64,000 nucleotides of DNA from Microlunatus phosphovorus NM-1 (GTDB lineage Bacteria > Actinomycetota > Actinomycetes > Propionibacteriales > Propionibacteriaceae): NCBI RefSeq assembly GCF_000270245.1, contig NC_015635.1:3100001-3164000 (forward strand), in the 5' to 3' direction. Below are positions 50,108 to 60,078 of the stretch, in pieces. The position numbers were made by a program, and so were the translations under genes. Numbering within the stretch: the stretch's first letter is position 1; every line of letters begins with the position of its first letter. Under the pieces are notes generated by a model. The model was not told where the DNA came from, searched no databases, and saw only the letters and a program-made list of their open reading frames with translations.

Positions 50108-51534
50108 TGCTCGAGCGCGGCGTCGTAGAAGTCGCCGAAGAGCTCTTCGTCGCTCGGCTTGTCCTCCGGGATCGGTCGCGCCACCCAGGTGGTGTTCAGG
50201 TAGTGCTTCAGGTGCACGTTCTCGGAGGTGACGTTGCCGCCCCATGTGCCGCAGCCCATCGAGGAGGTCATCGGCATGCCGTTGTTGAAGGCACCCGCGT
50301 TCGCCTTGGACTGCGGCTGGCGGACCATGATCCGCGACACCGGAGCGGCCAGGCCGAGCCGGTGGATGTGGTCGTCGTCGTGGGTGTAGATGCCGCAGGA
50401 GTGGCCCTTGCCGCCGACCTCGTAGACCGCCCGCATCGCGTCCAGTGCGTTCTCGAACTCGCCCTCGTAGCGGTGCACGGTGAGCAGCGTGGTCAGCTTC
50501 TCCCGGGAGAACGGGTGGTCGTCGCCGATGCCGTCGCCCTTCACGAAGATGAAGGTGGTCGACTCGGGCACCTCGAAGCCGGCCGCCGCGGCGAGCTTGG
50601 CCGGGGCGATCGCCACCGTGTCAGGCAGCCGGTGTGCCTCGTCGTCCCACATCACCCGCTCCAGTGCGTTCCGCTCATCGCCCTCGGCCAGGTAGCCGCC
50701 CTCGCTCTGCAGCGACTCGATCATCTGGTCCCAGATGGACTCGTGGATGATCAGGTTGCCGTCGGCCGAGCAGCCGGAGCCGAAGTCGGAGGTCTTGGAG
50801 ATCCGGCTGTTCCGAGCCGCGATGTCGACATCCGCGGTCTCGTCGATGATCATCGTCGAGTTGCCCGCACCGACCCCGTAGGCCGGGGTGCCCGAGCTGT
50901 ACGCCGCCCGCACCATCGGCTGGCCGCCGGTGGCGATCACCAGGTCGCTGGCCGCCATCAGCGCCTGCGACATGGCGACGCTGGGCTGGGTGATGCACTG
51001 CAGGATGTCGGCGGGCGCACCCTCGGCCTCCAGCGCCTCGCGCATCAGCCGGACGGTTTCGAAGGTGGTCTTCTTGGACCGCGGATGCGGGGAGAAGATC
51101 ACCACGTCGCGCGCCTTGATCGCGTAGATGGCGTTGCCGGCCGGGGTCAGGTCGGGGTTGGTGGTCGGCACGATGCAGCCGATCAGGCCGACCGGCTTGC
51201 CGTACTTGACCAGACCCTTGGCCTCGTCTTCCTCGATGATGCCGACGCTCGGCTGGCGCAGCGCATCGCGCAGCACGCCACGGATCTTCATCCGCTTGCC
51301 CATCCGGCTGACCGGATCGCCCAGCCCGGACTCCTCGATGCCCTCGGCGACCAGCCGGGTGAAGGTGGTCTTGTTCGCCACGGCCCAGGCGATCGCCTGA
51401 CACAATCGGTCGACCCGTGCCTGGTCGTAGGTCTCGATGATCTGCTGCGCAGCTCGCGCCTTGGCAATGAGCTCAGCCAGCTCCACCTCCTGCTCGGGGC
51501 GTAGCGGTTTCGGCTGGCTCGGCGCTGCTGCCAT
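50104..51534 (-). CDS. CoA-acylating aldehyde dehydrogenase
   Basis: A 476-residue aldehyde dehydrogenase of the acylating class (EutE/SauS/AdhE-N-like), converting an aldehyde, CoA and NAD+ to acyl-CoA and NADH. The catalytic Cys is in DFGSGCSADGN, the NAD/CoA-binding segments include GCIVPTTNPDL and ATGGQPMVRAAYSSG. The closest functional types I can name are sulfoacetaldehyde and succinate-semialdehyde dehydrogenases (acylating). There is no shell-targeting extension. CTGGAG precedes the ATG at 51534. A putative promoter lies in the 129-bp gap upstream, so this is the first gene of the six-gene catabolic operon. Confidence 0.88.
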   Translation of the reverse strand: MAAAPSQPKPLRPEQEVELAELIAKARAAQQIIETYDQARVDRLCQAIAWAVANKTTFTRLVAEGIEESGLGDPVSRMGKRMKIRGVLRDALRQPSVGIIEEDEAKGLVKYGKPVGLIGCIVPTTNPDLTPAGNAIYAIKARDVVIFSPHPRSKKTTFETVRLMREALEAEGAPADILQCITQPSVAMSQALMAASDLVIATGGQPMVRAAYSSGTPAYGVGAGNSTMIIDETADVDIAARNSRISKTSDFGSGCSADGNLIIHESIWDQMIESLQSEGGYLAEGDERNALERVMWDDEAHRLPDTVAIAPAKLAAAAGFEVPESTTFIFVKGDGIGDDHPFSREKLTTLLTVHRYEGEFENALDAMRAVYEVGGKGHSCGIYTHDDDHIHRLGLAAPVSRIMVRQPQSKANAGAFNNGMPMTSSMGCGTWGGNVTSENVHLKHYLNTTWVARPIPEDKPSDEELFGDFYDAALEQ

Positions 51535-51571
51535 GACATCTCCAGGGTCGGTTTCGGTGGTTTCGGGGATC

Positions 51572-51600
51572 AGTATGCAGGAGTTCGACCCGTTTGTGAA
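51572..51600 (-). promoter_or_regulatory. Putative promoter of the catabolic operon
   Basis: On the minus strand TTCACA (51595-51600) and CATACT (51572-51577) lie 17 bp apart, 5/6 and 4/6 matches to the -35 and -10 consensus, 38 bp upstream of the acylating dehydrogenase start. The flanking GAAC/GTTC pair could be part of an operator. Confidence 0.45.
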
Positions 51601-51663
51601 CCATCTAGTTAGTTCAATTTTCTGGAGTCGATCCGCTGCCGTCCGGGTGGGCTCGGACGAGGG

Positions 51664-52113
51664 CTACGCGGTCTTGGCCTGCTCCAGTTGAGCGATGACG
51701 AACTCCAGCGCCAGGGTGTAGCCCTGCACGCCGAAACCGGCCATCACGCCGACCGCGATGTCGGAGAGGTACGAGTGATGGCGGAAGGCCTCACGCTTGT
51801 GCACGTTGGAGATGTGCACCTCGCAGAACGGGATCGAGACCCCGGCGAAGGCGTCCCGGATCGCCACGCTGGTGTGGGTGTAGGCGCCCGGATTGATCAC
51901 CACGAACTGGGTGCCGTCGGTGCGTGCGGCGTGGATGCGATCCACGATGGCGCCCTCGTGATTGCTCTGGAAGCAGTCCACCCGGTGACCCGCGGCCTCG
52001 CCCTGGGCGACCGCGGCCGCCTCGACATCGGCCAGCGTCGCGGCACCATAGATGCCCGGCTCACGGGTCCCGAGCAGGTTCAGATTGGGGCCATTGACGA
52101 GCAGGATGGACAT
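51664..52113 (-). CDS. aroQ: 3-dehydroquinate dehydratase, type II
   Basis: A 149-residue type II dehydroquinase, converting 3-dehydroquinate to 3-dehydroshikimate. The start [18 protein letters not shown], the active-site loop with Arg and Tyr, [31 protein letters not shown] and [18 protein letters not shown] are all intact. AAGGAG precedes the ATG at 52113. In qsu/qui clusters the same enzyme serves quinate catabolism; in biosynthesis it follows aroB. Here it lies 41 bp after an AroK-AroB fusion and 129 bp before the catabolic operon, so either role is possible. Confidence 0.95.
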   Translation of the reverse strand: MSILLVNGPNLNLLGTREPGIYGAATLADVEAAAVAQGEAAGHRVDCFQSNHEGAIVDRIHAARTDGTQFVVINPGAYTHTSVAIRDAFAGVSIPFCEVHISNVHKREAFRHHSYLSDIAVGVMAGFGVQGYTLALEFVIAQLEQAKTA

Positions 52114-52154
52114 GAGCGGCTCCTTCGAGGTGCGAACGTTCGGCCGTGATTGTG

Positions 52155-53732
52155 TCAGGAGGCGGCGAGATCGGCCAACGCACCCGCCACCTGCGCGCGT
52201 GTCGGCTGGGCGCCCGTGACCGGGTGGCCGATCCCACGCAGCAGGATGAAGCGCCAGCCATTGCGGTATTTCTTGTCGCGCTCCAGGGCCCAGGCGAGTT
52301 GGTCGACCGTGAAGGTCGCCTGCACCGGCAGCCCCAACGCCTGCAGGACCGCCCGGTGCGATTCGACCTCGGTCTCGTCCAGCCACCCCAGGCGATGAGA
52401 CAGGTGGGCCGCCGCCATCAGGCCCAGACCGAGCGCACCGGGCTGGGCCGGGGCCGCCGCGGCGAAGGCGCGGGCGAAGGTGTGCCCGTAATTCAGCTGG
52501 GCTCGAGCACCTTGCTCACGCTCGTCGGAGGTGACGATGTCGGCCTTGATCTCGACGCTGCGGCGTACCGCTCGAGTCACGGCGATCCGCTCGCGGGCGA
52601 CCAGGTCGGCACCATATTCGATCAGGAACTTCAGCAGCTCGCGGTCAGCCAGGAGTGCATGTTTGGCGATCTCCGCCAGACCGGCCGAGTAGTCAGCCCC
52701 GTCCCGGGCAGCGGCCAGCTCCACATCGGAGACCACCAGGACCGGCTGATGAAGCAGACCCAGCAGATTGCTGCCCTCGGGCAGGTCCAGGGAGCACTTG
52801 CCGCCGACCGCCGAGTCAGCCTGCGCTTCCAACGTGGTGGGGACCAGCGCCAACGGCATGCCACGGTTGTAGGTCGCAGCCAGGAAGCCGACCACGTCGC
52901 AGATCTCCTCGCCGCCGACACCAAGCAGCAGATCACCCCGATGGACGGCCAGCTCGGCCAGGCGGCTCGCCAGCTCGCCGAGCGTCGCGAGGCTCTTGAC
53001 CGGTGTCTGGCTGCTTCCAGCTGGGACGGTGAGCTGATGGACCACCAGCTCTCGGTCTGCGACCGCGACGGCGAGCTGCTCGCCGACCGCGTGGGCCTCG
53101 GCACCTGAGATGACCACGATCCGCCGGGCCTCGGGCAGTCTCGGCAGCAGTCGGCCCACCTGGCGGATCAGCCCGTGGCCCACGTGCACGCGGTAGGAGC
53201 CTCCGGGCGGGGCGACCAGGACGCCGCGACTGCCGTCGAGCTCGGTTGTTCCGGTCAGCTGGGAGACGATCTCCAGCGCGATGTCCTCGACCCGGCGACC
53301 GGTGGTCAGCGAGGTCAGGGTGGCGACCGAGGCATAGACGGCCAGGCGTGAGGCGTACAGCTCCGGCAGGTCTGGTCGTCCGAGCAGCGGACGGTAGCGA
53401 TCACCGCGCGCCCGGGCCAGCGCCTCGTCGAGGTCCACGTGCAGGTAGACCACGGTGTGGCCGCGAAGCAGTTCGCGGGTGGTCGTCGAGCCGCAGGCGC
53501 CACCCCCGAGGGACAACACACATGCCGGTCCATCGAGGAGGTCCGCGATGGTCTGCTCCTCGACCTGGCGGAACCCGGTCTCCCCCACTTCGGCGAAGAG
53601 TTCCGGGACGGTACGCCGCTGCTCGTGTTCGATGACCAGATCACTGTCGACGAACGGCAGGCCCAGCCGCTCGGCAAGCAACCGTCCGATGGTCGTCTTT
53701 CCGGCGCCCATGAAGCCAATCAGGACGATCAC
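52155..53732 (-). CDS. Shikimate kinase fused to a degenerate dehydroquinate-synthase domain
   Basis: A 525-residue fusion. Residues 1-172 are a complete shikimate kinase ([15 protein letters not shown], then [14 protein letters not shown] and LSLGGGAC). Residues ~178-525 have the dehydroquinate synthase fold ([55 protein letters not shown]). Several conserved sites differ: the nucleotide-site GGG reads GGE (~274), the second His of GHTxGHA is Arg (~421), and the third zinc ligand, His in the HGxAVxxG motif, aligns with Pro (~432, PGALGLGLM). The first two ligands (Glu and GHT His) are kept. The AroB half may be inactive, regulatory, or altered in reaction. The start is GTG. Confidence 0.85.
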   Translation of the reverse strand: MIVLIGFMGAGKTTIGRLLAERLGLPFVDSDLVIEHEQRRTVPELFAEVGETGFRQVEEQTIADLLDGPACVLSLGGGACGSTTTRELLRGHTVVYLHVDLDEALARARGDRYRPLLGRPDLPELYASRLAVYASVATLTSLTTGRRVEDIALEIVSQLTGTTELDGSRGVLVAPPGGSYRVHVGHGLIRQVGRLLPRLPEARRIVVISGAEAHAVGEQLAVAVADRELVVHQLTVPAGSSQTPVKSLATLGELASRLAELAVHRGDLLLGVGGEEICDVVGFLAATYNRGMPLALVPTTLEAQADSAVGGKCSLDLPEGSNLLGLLHQPVLVVSDVELAAARDGADYSAGLAEIAKHALLADRELLKFLIEYGADLVARERIAVTRAVRRSVEIKADIVTSDEREQGARAQLNYGHTFARAFAAAAPAQPGALGLGLMAAAHLSHRLGWLDETEVESHRAVLQALGLPVQATFTVDQLAWALERDKKYRNGWRFILLRGIGHPVTGAQPTRAQVAGALADLAAS

Positions 53733-53921
53733 GGGGTCGGAGTCTACTGGCGCTAGCGCGCGTGGACCGCCTCATCCCGCGGCACCTGCCTCTGCCAGTT
53801 CCCCGCACTGAGCCACGACGAGGTCTTGACACTGGTCGACAAGCGGCAACTGTCGGGTCGAGGTCGGAGTGCTGTGCGAGGCCCAGGGACTGTGATCGAG
53901 CAGTGAGGCGGGCCGAACCGA

Positions 53922-54677
53922 TCAGTACTGGATGGTCAGGCCGCCGTCGACCACGATCACCTGACCGGTGATGTACGACGCGCCGGGACCGGACAGGAAG
54001 ACCACGGCACCGGCGATCTCGGCGGGATCGCCGAAACGGCCGAGGACGGTGCGCTCGCGGACCCAGCGCTGCCACTCCGGGGTGGCGAACATCGGCGCAT
54101 TGACCTCGGTGCCGAAAGCCCCTGGGGCGACGGCGTTGACCCGGATGCCGTGCTCCCCCAGGTCGGCTGCCATCGCTCGGGTCAACCCCTCCAGACCAGC
54201 CTTCGCGGCTGCATAGCCGACGTCGCCGCGATGACCGAGGATGCCGCCGACCACCGAGGTCACATTGACGATCGCCCCGCCGCGTACGCCGTCGGCGACC
54301 ATCCGGGCCGCGACCAAGCGGCTGAGCGCGTACGCCGCGGTCAGGTCGATGTCGACCAGCCGTCGGAAGTCGGCGACCGGCAGGTCGAGGGCGCCGCGCC
54401 GGTCCCGCTGACCGACATTGTTGACCAGGATGTCGATCGATCCGAGCGACTCCACCGCCTCCGGGCTCACGGTGCCGGCATCGAACACTGCCGGTTCCGC
54501 GGCCAGACCTTCGGCGACCAGCGCGGCCACCACAGATCCGGTCCGCTCGGGGTCCCGGCCGTTGATCAGCACCCGCGCACCGGCTCGACCAAGTCCGCGG
54601 CACATCTCCAGGCCGAGACCCCGATTGCCGCCGGTGACCAGGGCAGTCTTCCCGGCCAACTCATCGGACACGGTCAC
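53922..54677 (-). CDS. Short-chain dehydrogenase/reductase
   Basis: A 251-residue SDR with the NAD(P) motif TGGNRGLG (residues ~15-22), NNVG, the catalytic Ser in VNVTSVVGG and YAAAK. Arg in LINGRDPER suggests NADP preference. It resembles gluconate 5-dehydrogenase/3-oxoacyl reductase-type enzymes. Its GTG start overlaps the lgt stop by four bases, so it is the last gene of the trp-lgt transcript, and it ends 189 bp before the AroK-AroB fusion. The substrate is unknown. Confidence 0.85.
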   Translation of the reverse strand: MTVSDELAGKTALVTGGNRGLGLEMCRGLGRAGARVLINGRDPERTGSVVAALVAEGLAAEPAVFDAGTVSPEAVESLGSIDILVNNVGQRDRRGALDLPVADFRRLVDIDLTAAYALSRLVAARMVADGVRGGAIVNVTSVVGGILGHRGDVGYAAAKAGLEGLTRAMAADLGEHGIRVNAVAPGAFGTEVNAPMFATPEWQRWVRERTVLGRFGDPAEIAGAVVFLSGPGASYITGQVIVVDGGLTIQY

Positions 54678-55642
54678 GGCGACTTTTCATCCGCGCTCTC
54701 GGCAGTCCCCGCTCTCTCGGTGCTCTCGGCGTCCACCCCACTACTGGCGCCGGCGGGGTCAGCCGCCTGGTCGGCGTCACCATCGATGCCAGACTCCTCG
54801 CTCGGCTCGGGTCCTTCCACCACCAGCTCCCGGCCAGGTCGGTTCTTCACCAGCCACAGCAACCACAAGAGTGCGACCACGAAGACGATCAACGAGGTGT
54901 AGTTGTTCAGCCGGAAGCCGCCGATCTCGTTCACCGAGTCGATTCGCAACGCCTCGATCCAGAACCGGCCGGCGGTGTAGAGCACCACATAGAGGGCGAA
55001 CACCTTGCCGTGCCCGAGCTTCCACTTCCGGTCGGCCCAGATCAACACCCCGGCCACCCCGAGGTTCCACAGCAGTTCGTACAGGAACGTCGGATGGAAG
55101 GTGGCGTAGTCCTCATAGCCGGACGGGCGGTACTGCTCATCGATCTCCAGCCCCCAGGGCAGGGTGGTCGGCCGGCCGAACAGCTCCTGGTTGAACCAGT
55201 TGCCGAGCCGGCCGATGGCCTGCGCGACAGCCAGCCCTGGCGCGACGGCGTCCAGCAGCGCCGGAAACCGCACCTGTCGACGGCGCGCCACGAAATAGCC
55301 GCCGAGGACGCCCAGCGCCACCGCGCCCCAGATCCCGAGTCCGCCGTTCCAGATCTTCAAAGCGTCGAGCGGATCTCGCCCGGGCCCGAAGTAGAGCTGG
55401 TAGTCGGTGATCACGTGGTAGATCCGGGCACCGACGATGCCGCACGGGATCCCGACCGCGATCACCAGCTCGAGCGTGTCCGGGCTGCCACCCCGAGCCC
55501 GCCAGCGGCGACTCGCGATCATCCCGCCGACGATGATGCCGGCGATGATGCACAACGCGTACGCACGGATCGGGACGCCGAAGACGTGCCAGATGCCCGT
55601 GTCGGGGCTGGGGATGAAGAGGGGTAGGTACGCACCGGTCAC
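54674..55642 (-). CDS. lgt: Prolipoprotein diacylglyceryl transferase
   Basis: A 322-residue membrane enzyme that adds diacylglycerol to the lipobox Cys of prolipoproteins. Seven helices and the Lgt signature [14 protein letters not shown] are seen, with Hx[14 protein letters not shown] and [10 protein letters not shown] later. The last ~45 residues are an acidic tail ([15 protein letters not shown]), common in actinobacterial Lgt. It lies downstream of trpA and the MauE/DoxX gene, a typical actinobacterial position. Confidence 0.95.
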   Translation of the reverse strand: MTGAYLPLFIPSPDTGIWHVFGVPIRAYALCIIAGIIVGGMIASRRWRARGGSPDTLELVIAVGIPCGIVGARIYHVITDYQLYFGPGRDPLDALKIWNGGLGIWGAVALGVLGGYFVARRRQVRFPALLDAVAPGLAVAQAIGRLGNWFNQELFGRPTTLPWGLEIDEQYRPSGYEDYATFHPTFLYELLWNLGVAGVLIWADRKWKLGHGKVFALYVVLYTAGRFWIEALRIDSVNEIGGFRLNNYTSLIVFVVALLWLLWLVKNRPGRELVVEGPEPSEESGIDGDADQAADPAGASSGVDAESTERAGTAESADEKSP

Positions 55643-55691
55643 TGCTGCGCGGCCTCCAATCGAAGAGTCAGGCCATCAAAGGGTCGGCCCA

Positions 55692-56189
55692 TCACAGGGT
55701 CGGGCCAGTGGGTGGGTGGTCGAGTGCGAACCTACTGCGCGGTTGCCAGACCAGCCAGCCGCACAACGCCGCCAAGCCGAGATCACGGATGATCTCGAAG
55801 GTGTAGTGGGTGTCGCCCGGCGCCACCGGACCACCGCCACCGAAGCAGCCGCAGTCGATGCTCATCCCCCGGGCCGCCACCGAGATCACGGCGGCGGTGA
55901 AGACCAGCGCCAATACCCCGGAGACCGCCGCCACAGGCCGGGTGAACAGGCCGGCGATCAGCAACAGGCCGAGGCCCACCTCGACGAACGGCAACACCCA
56001 GCCGAGCACCTGGGCCGCCGCCGGAGGCAGCAGCTGATAGGCCTGCGCGGCGGCTACCGAGGACTGCAGATCGATCACCTTCAGCGCACCCGCCGCCAAG
56101 AGCGTGACGCCCACGATCAACCTGGCCAGGGTCGAGATCCAGGGCACCAGCGCGGCGAAGCGCGGCGACTGGGCCCGGGGCGCGATCAT
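55692..56189 (-). CDS. MauE/DoxX-like redox membrane protein
   Basis: A 165-residue protein with four membrane helices (LARLIVGVTLLAAGALKVID, then FVEVGLGLLLIAGLFTRP and two more) and a periplasmic-side SIDCGCFGGGG motif. The Cys-x-Cys pair is typical of MauE-like proteins thought to help disulfide exchange in exported proteins. Its start overlaps the trpA stop by four bases. lgt follows 49 bp later. It may serve lipoprotein or envelope maturation rather than tryptophan synthesis. Confidence 0.82.
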   Translation of the reverse strand: MIAPRAQSPRFAALVPWISTLARLIVGVTLLAAGALKVIDLQSSVAAAQAYQLLPPAAAQVLGWVLPFVEVGLGLLLIAGLFTRPVAAVSGVLALVFTAAVISVAARGMSIDCGCFGGGGPVAPGDTHYTFEIIRDLGLAALCGWLVWQPRSRFALDHPPTGPTL

Positions 56190-57031
56190 CCGGAGTGGTG
56201 TCGGACACCGGCCGCGAGGTCGTCGACCACGGCGCGCAGACCCGACAGGTCGTCGGGCGTGCCGGCGGCTTCGGCGGCGAGCAGCGTGGCGACCAGTGCC
56301 GAGCCGACGATCGCCGCATCCGCGTAGCGGGTGATCTCGCGGGCCTGGGCGCCGGTGGACACGCCGAGTCCGACACCCACCATGGCACCGGGGTCGGCCT
56401 GCCGGATGCGCTCCACCAGGGTGGGCGCGGCCGAGGAGGTCTGCGCCCGAGCACCAGTGACACCCATCACGGCGGTCGCGTACACCCAGCCCCGGCAGGC
56501 GGCGAGGGTGCTGGCGATCCGCTCGTCGGTCGACGACGGTGAGAGCAGGAAGATCCGGTCGAGTCCGTGAGCGTCGGAGGCGGCGAGCCAGGCCTCGGCC
56601 TCGTCCGGAGTCAGGTCCGGCGTGATCACCCCAGATCCCCCGGCGGCAGCCAGGTCGCGGGAGAAGGCGTCGGGACCGTACTGCTCGATCAGATTCCAGT
56701 ACGTCATCACCACGGCCTGGGTGCCGGTGGAGGCGACCGCCTCGACGGCGGCGAAGGTGTCCTTGGTCCGGACCCCACGGGCCAGCGCCCGGGTGCCGGC
56801 GCGCTGGATGGTGACACCATCCATCATCGGATCGCTGTACGGCAGCCCGACCTCGACCAGGTCGACGCCCGGGCGGTCGCTGTTCGGGCCATCGCCGCAG
56901 AGCGCTTTGACGGCTGCCAGGGAGGTCGCGACGTCCGGATAGCCCACGTGCAGGAAGCCCACCAAAGCGCCACGCCCGGACGCCTTGATGTCGGCGAACA
57001 GCCGACCGGAGCGGCCGAGGTCGAAGCTCAT
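56186..57031 (-). CDS. trpA: Tryptophan synthase, alpha subunit
   Basis: A 281-residue TIM barrel that releases indole from indole-3-glycerol phosphate. The catalytic Glu and Asp are in [38 protein letters not shown] and the phosphate loop [10 protein letters not shown] follow in order. The ATG at 57031 overlaps the trpB stop by four bases. Confidence 0.95.
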   Translation of the reverse strand: MSFDLGRSGRLFADIKASGRGALVGFLHVGYPDVATSLAAVKALCGDGPNSDRPGVDLVEVGLPYSDPMMDGVTIQRAGTRALARGVRTKDTFAAVEAVASTGTQAVVMTYWNLIEQYGPDAFSRDLAAAGGSGVITPDLTPDEAEAWLAASDAHGLDRIFLLSPSSTDERIASTLAACRGWVYATAVMGVTGARAQTSSAAPTLVERIRQADPGAMVGVGLGVSTGAQAREITRYADAAIVGSALVATLLAAEAAGTPDDLSGLRAVVDDLAAGVRHHSG

Positions 57032-58290
57032 CGGGTCTCCCCCGCGGTGCTCGGCGTGCCGGAGGTGTCGATGTTGAACCACCTGATCGCCGTGTCCACG
57101 TCTTTGTCGCCACGGCCGGACAGGCTGACCAGGATCAGGGGCGGCGTGCCATCGGCCCGGAGCGGCAGCCGCTTGCCCAGCTTGATCGCCCCCGCCAGCG
57201 CATGAGCCGACTCGATCGCCGGCAGGATCCCCTCAGTGCGGGTCAGCAGCGCCAGAGCTTCCATCGCCTCGGCATCGGTGATCGCCTCGTAGTGCGCCCG
57301 GCCGGTGTAGGCCAGCCAGGAGTGCTCGGGGCCGACCCCGGGATAGTCCAGACCAGCTGAGATGGAGTGCGACTCCTTGGTCTGGCCGTCGTCGTCCTGC
57401 AACACGTAGGTCCGCATCCCGTGCAGCACGCCGACCGAGCCGGCCGAGATGGTGGCGGCATGCTTGCCGGTCTCCACCCCGTCGCCGCCGGCCTCGAAGC
57501 CGTACAGGGCGACCTCGGCGTCGGGAATGAAGTCGGCGAAGATGCCGAGCGCATTGGAGCCGCCGCCGACGCAGGCCGCGACCGCGTCCGGCAGCCGGTC
57601 GTAGCGGTCCAACAACTGGGCACGGGCCTCGGTCGAGATGATCCGCTGGAACTCCCGAACCAGCAGCGGGAACGGGTGCGGGCCGGCGACGGTGCCGATC
57701 AGATAGTGGGTGTGGTCGACGGTGGAGACCCAGTCCCGCATCGCGTCGTTCATCGCGTCCTTGAGCGTCTGCGAACCGGACTCGACCGCGATCACGTCCG
57801 CGCCGAGCAGCCGCATCCGGGCGACGTTGAGCGCCTGCCGCTCGGTGTCGACGCGGCCCATGTAGACGGTGCACTCCAGCCCGAACAGCGCCGCGGCGGT
57901 CGCGGTCGCGACCCCGTGCTGACCGGCACCGGTCTCGGCGATCACCCGGGTCTTGCCCATCCGCTTGGTCAACAGCGCCTGCCCGAGCACGTTGTTGATC
58001 TTGTGGGAACCGGTGTGGTTGAGATCCTCCCGTTTCAGCACGATGGTCGGCGCGACGCCCGACTCCCCCACGGCGTGCGCGGCGAACCGGGGCGCCTCGG
58101 TGATGGGGCTCGGCCGACCGGTGTAGTCGGTGAGCAGCTTGGTCAGCTCCGCGGCGAAGGCCGGGTCGGCCTGGGCGGCATGGAACTCCGCCTCCAGCTG
58201 TCGCAGGGCGGCGTAGAGCGCTTCGGGGACGAACTTGCCGCCGAACTGGTCGAAATGACCGGTCGAGTCGGGCAGGACCTGGGTAACCAC
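57028..58290 (-). CDS. trpB: Tryptophan synthase, beta subunit
   Basis: A 420-residue PLP enzyme joining indole and serine. The N-terminal [13 protein letters not shown], the PLP Lys in [14 protein letters not shown], the [13 protein letters not shown] loop and [10 protein letters not shown] phosphate loop are intact. The GTG at 58290, ahead of [11 protein letters not shown], is the best start; longer readings run antisense into unrelated sequence. It lies 40 bp after trpC. Confidence 0.96.
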   Translation of the reverse strand: MVTQVLPDSTGHFDQFGGKFVPEALYAALRQLEAEFHAAQADPAFAAELTKLLTDYTGRPSPITEAPRFAAHAVGESGVAPTIVLKREDLNHTGSHKINNVLGQALLTKRMGKTRVIAETGAGQHGVATATAAALFGLECTVYMGRVDTERQALNVARMRLLGADVIAVESGSQTLKDAMNDAMRDWVSTVDHTHYLIGTVAGPHPFPLLVREFQRIISTEARAQLLDRYDRLPDAVAACVGGGSNALGIFADFIPDAEVALYGFEAGGDGVETGKHAATISAGSVGVLHGMRTYVLQDDDGQTKESHSISAGLDYPGVGPEHSWLAYTGRAHYEAITDAEAMEALALLTRTEGILPAIESAHALAGAIKLGKRLPLRADGTPPLILVSLSGRGDKDVDTAIRWFNIDTSGTPSTAGETR

Positions 58291-58330
58291 GGGTCGATTC
58301 CTATCATTGCCGGACGGCGGCGGCGAAACC

Positions 58331-59134
58331 TCAAGACTTGTGCAGGGCCGGGTGGGCGCCGGCCGCGACGAGATCTGCGACCCCGGCCCGGGGGTCCCGG
58401 CCGGTGACCAGGGCCTCGCCGACCAGCACCACGTCGGCGCCGTGGCGGGCGAGCTCGATGACATCGTGCGGACCGCGTACGCCTGACTCGGCGATCCGGA
58501 CCACGCCGTCGGGAATCAGCGGCGCCAGCCTTGCGAAGGTGAGCGGGTCCACCTCGAGGGTCGCCAGGTTGCGGGCGTTCACTCCGATCACATCGGCGCC
58601 GGCGTCGAGCGCCCGGCGCACCTCGTCGGCGGTGTGTGCCTCCACCAACGGGGTCATCCCGATCGAGCGGGCTCGTTCGATCAGCGACGTCAGCTCGGCG
58701 TCATTGAGCGCGGCCACGATCAGCAGCACCAGGTCGGCGCCGGCCGCGCGCGCCTCGAACAACTGGTAGGAGGTGACGATGAAGTCCTTGCGAAGCACCG
58801 GCACCGCCACCGCGCATCGGACGCTGACCAGATCGTCCAGCGAGCCGCTGAACCGGCGCTGCTCGGTGAGCACCGAGATCGCTGCCGCGCCACCGGCCTC
58901 GTACTCCGCGGCCAGCGCGGCGGGATCGTCGATCGTGGCCAGAGCGCCCTTGCTGGGGCTGGAGCGCTTCACCTCGGCGATCACGGCGACACCCGGGCCG
59001 CGGAAACGCGGCATCGGGTCGATGGCCGGGTCGACGATCTTGACCCGGTCCTTCAACCGATCCAGGCTCGTGGTGGCCTGGCGGAGTGCGAGGTCCTCAC
59101 GGACCCCAGCGATGATCTCGTCGAGTGCGCTCAC
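58331..59134 (-). CDS. trpC: Indole-3-glycerol phosphate synthase
   Basis: A 267-residue TIM barrel of normal size. It has [48 protein letters not shown] with the catalytic Lys, [10 protein letters not shown] and [12 protein letters not shown]. The GTG start reads [15 protein letters not shown], usual for actinobacterial TrpC. Between it and trpE sit two membrane protein genes. Confidence 0.96.
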   Translation of the reverse strand: MSALDEIIAGVREDLALRQATTSLDRLKDRVKIVDPAIDPMPRFRGPGVAVIAEVKRSSPSKGALATIDDPAALAAEYEAGGAAAISVLTEQRRFSGSLDDLVSVRCAVAVPVLRKDFIVTSYQLFEARAAGADLVLLIVAALNDAELTSLIERARSIGMTPLVEAHTADEVRRALDAGADVIGVNARNLATLEVDPLTFARLAPLIPDGVVRIAESGVRGPHDVIELARHGADVVLVGEALVTGRDPRAGVADLVAAGAHPALHKS

Positions 59135-59146
59135 TACTTCTCCCGC

Positions 59147-59395
59147 CTAGTAGGCGCCTTTGCCCATCTTCTGTAGGGCCACGGTGGCAATGATGGCAAT
59201 CAGGAACAACGCCGCGGAGACGGCCACGATCGGCACGCTCAGCATCATCATGCCGATCGCACAGACGATGAAGCCGACCAGCGCGATCATGCTGCCTGCC
59301 CACGCGGCGGGCGTCCTGCCGTGGTGGACGTGCTTGGTGTAGGGAGCAGGCTTGTAGTCGTGGATGTCGTAGAACTCGGCAACCTTGTCGGCCAT
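59147..59395 (-). CDS. HGxxP-type small membrane protein of the trp operon
   Basis: An 82-residue protein with an N-terminal HHGRTPAAWAGSM segment (HGxxP motif) and two membrane helices. Homologues occupy the same place in the trp operons of many actinobacteria; function is unknown. It ends 12 bp before trpC and starts 7 bp after the Trp-associated membrane protein. Confidence 0.82.
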   Translation of the reverse strand: MADKVAEFYDIHDYKPAPYTKHVHHGRTPAAWAGSMIALVGFIVCAIGMMMLSVPIVAVSAALFLIAIIATVALQKMGKGAY

Positions 59396-59402
59396 CAGGT
59401 CA

Positions 59403-60062
59403 TCACTCCCGCTTCGATTGGTCGGTGGTGTCCATTGTGACGCTTTCCTCGCCGGTACGCACGTCGGGGTCCGCGGTGGGGTCTCGCCCCGCGTCCAGAT
59501 CCTTCCAGGCCTGCGCCGGATCGTCGGCCAACTCGGCCTTCGCGGTGTCCGTGGCAGTGTCCGTGCCGGATCGGTCGAAGCGAGAGACTCGGGCCGACCA
59601 CCCCGGTGCGCCCAGCCAGAGCAGCACCGCACCGATCAACACCAGCAGCCCGGCGGCGGCGTACACCCAGGGCCAGGCAGTGGTGCTGAGTGCGAACTGG
59701 TCGGTCAGGCTGACCTGCCGGACCCGGGTCCGTACGGCGTCCGCGTCGGGGGCGCTCTGCAGGGCACCGGTCACGATCATCCCGATGCCGGCCGCGGCCA
59801 GCAGCGCGGCGAGCACCTGGCGACCCTTCGCCCGCAGCACCAACAACAACAGCACCCCGCACAGGGTGACCGCGGCGAGCGCCTGGCACAGCCCGCCGGT
59901 GGCATCGGAGCCGCTGAAGGCGACCGCCGCCCCGTCGCCGCTGGCCCGCCACCAGGGCTGAGCGCCGGCCACGAAGCCGATCCCGGCACCGACCAGCAGC
60001 ATCGCCATGGTCGCTCCCCGACTTGCGGGGATGCCCCGGTGACGAATACTCACGTCGCCCAT
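59403..60062 (-). CDS. Trp operon-associated membrane protein
   Basis: A 219-residue protein of the TIGR02234 type (Trp region conserved hypothetical membrane protein). Helices are at about residues 18-36, 58-78, 83-103 and 130-150, and the C-terminal ~65 residues are hydrophilic and acidic. It is conserved between trpE and trpC in actinobacteria. Its role is unproven; transport of a tryptophan-related compound has been suggested by position only. The start is the ATG at 60062, 16 bp after trpE. Confidence 0.82.
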   Translation of the reverse strand: MGDVSIRHRGIPASRGATMAMLLVGAGIGFVAGAQPWWRASGDGAAVAFSGSDATGGLCQALAAVTLCGVLLLLVLRAKGRQVLAALLAAAGIGMIVTGALQSAPDADAVRTRVRQVSLTDQFALSTTAWPWVYAAAGLLVLIGAVLLWLGAPGWSARVSRFDRSGTDTATDTAKAELADDPAQAWKDLDAGRDPTADPDVRTGEESVTMDTTDQSKRE

Positions 60063-60078
60063 GCTCAGGTACCCATGC

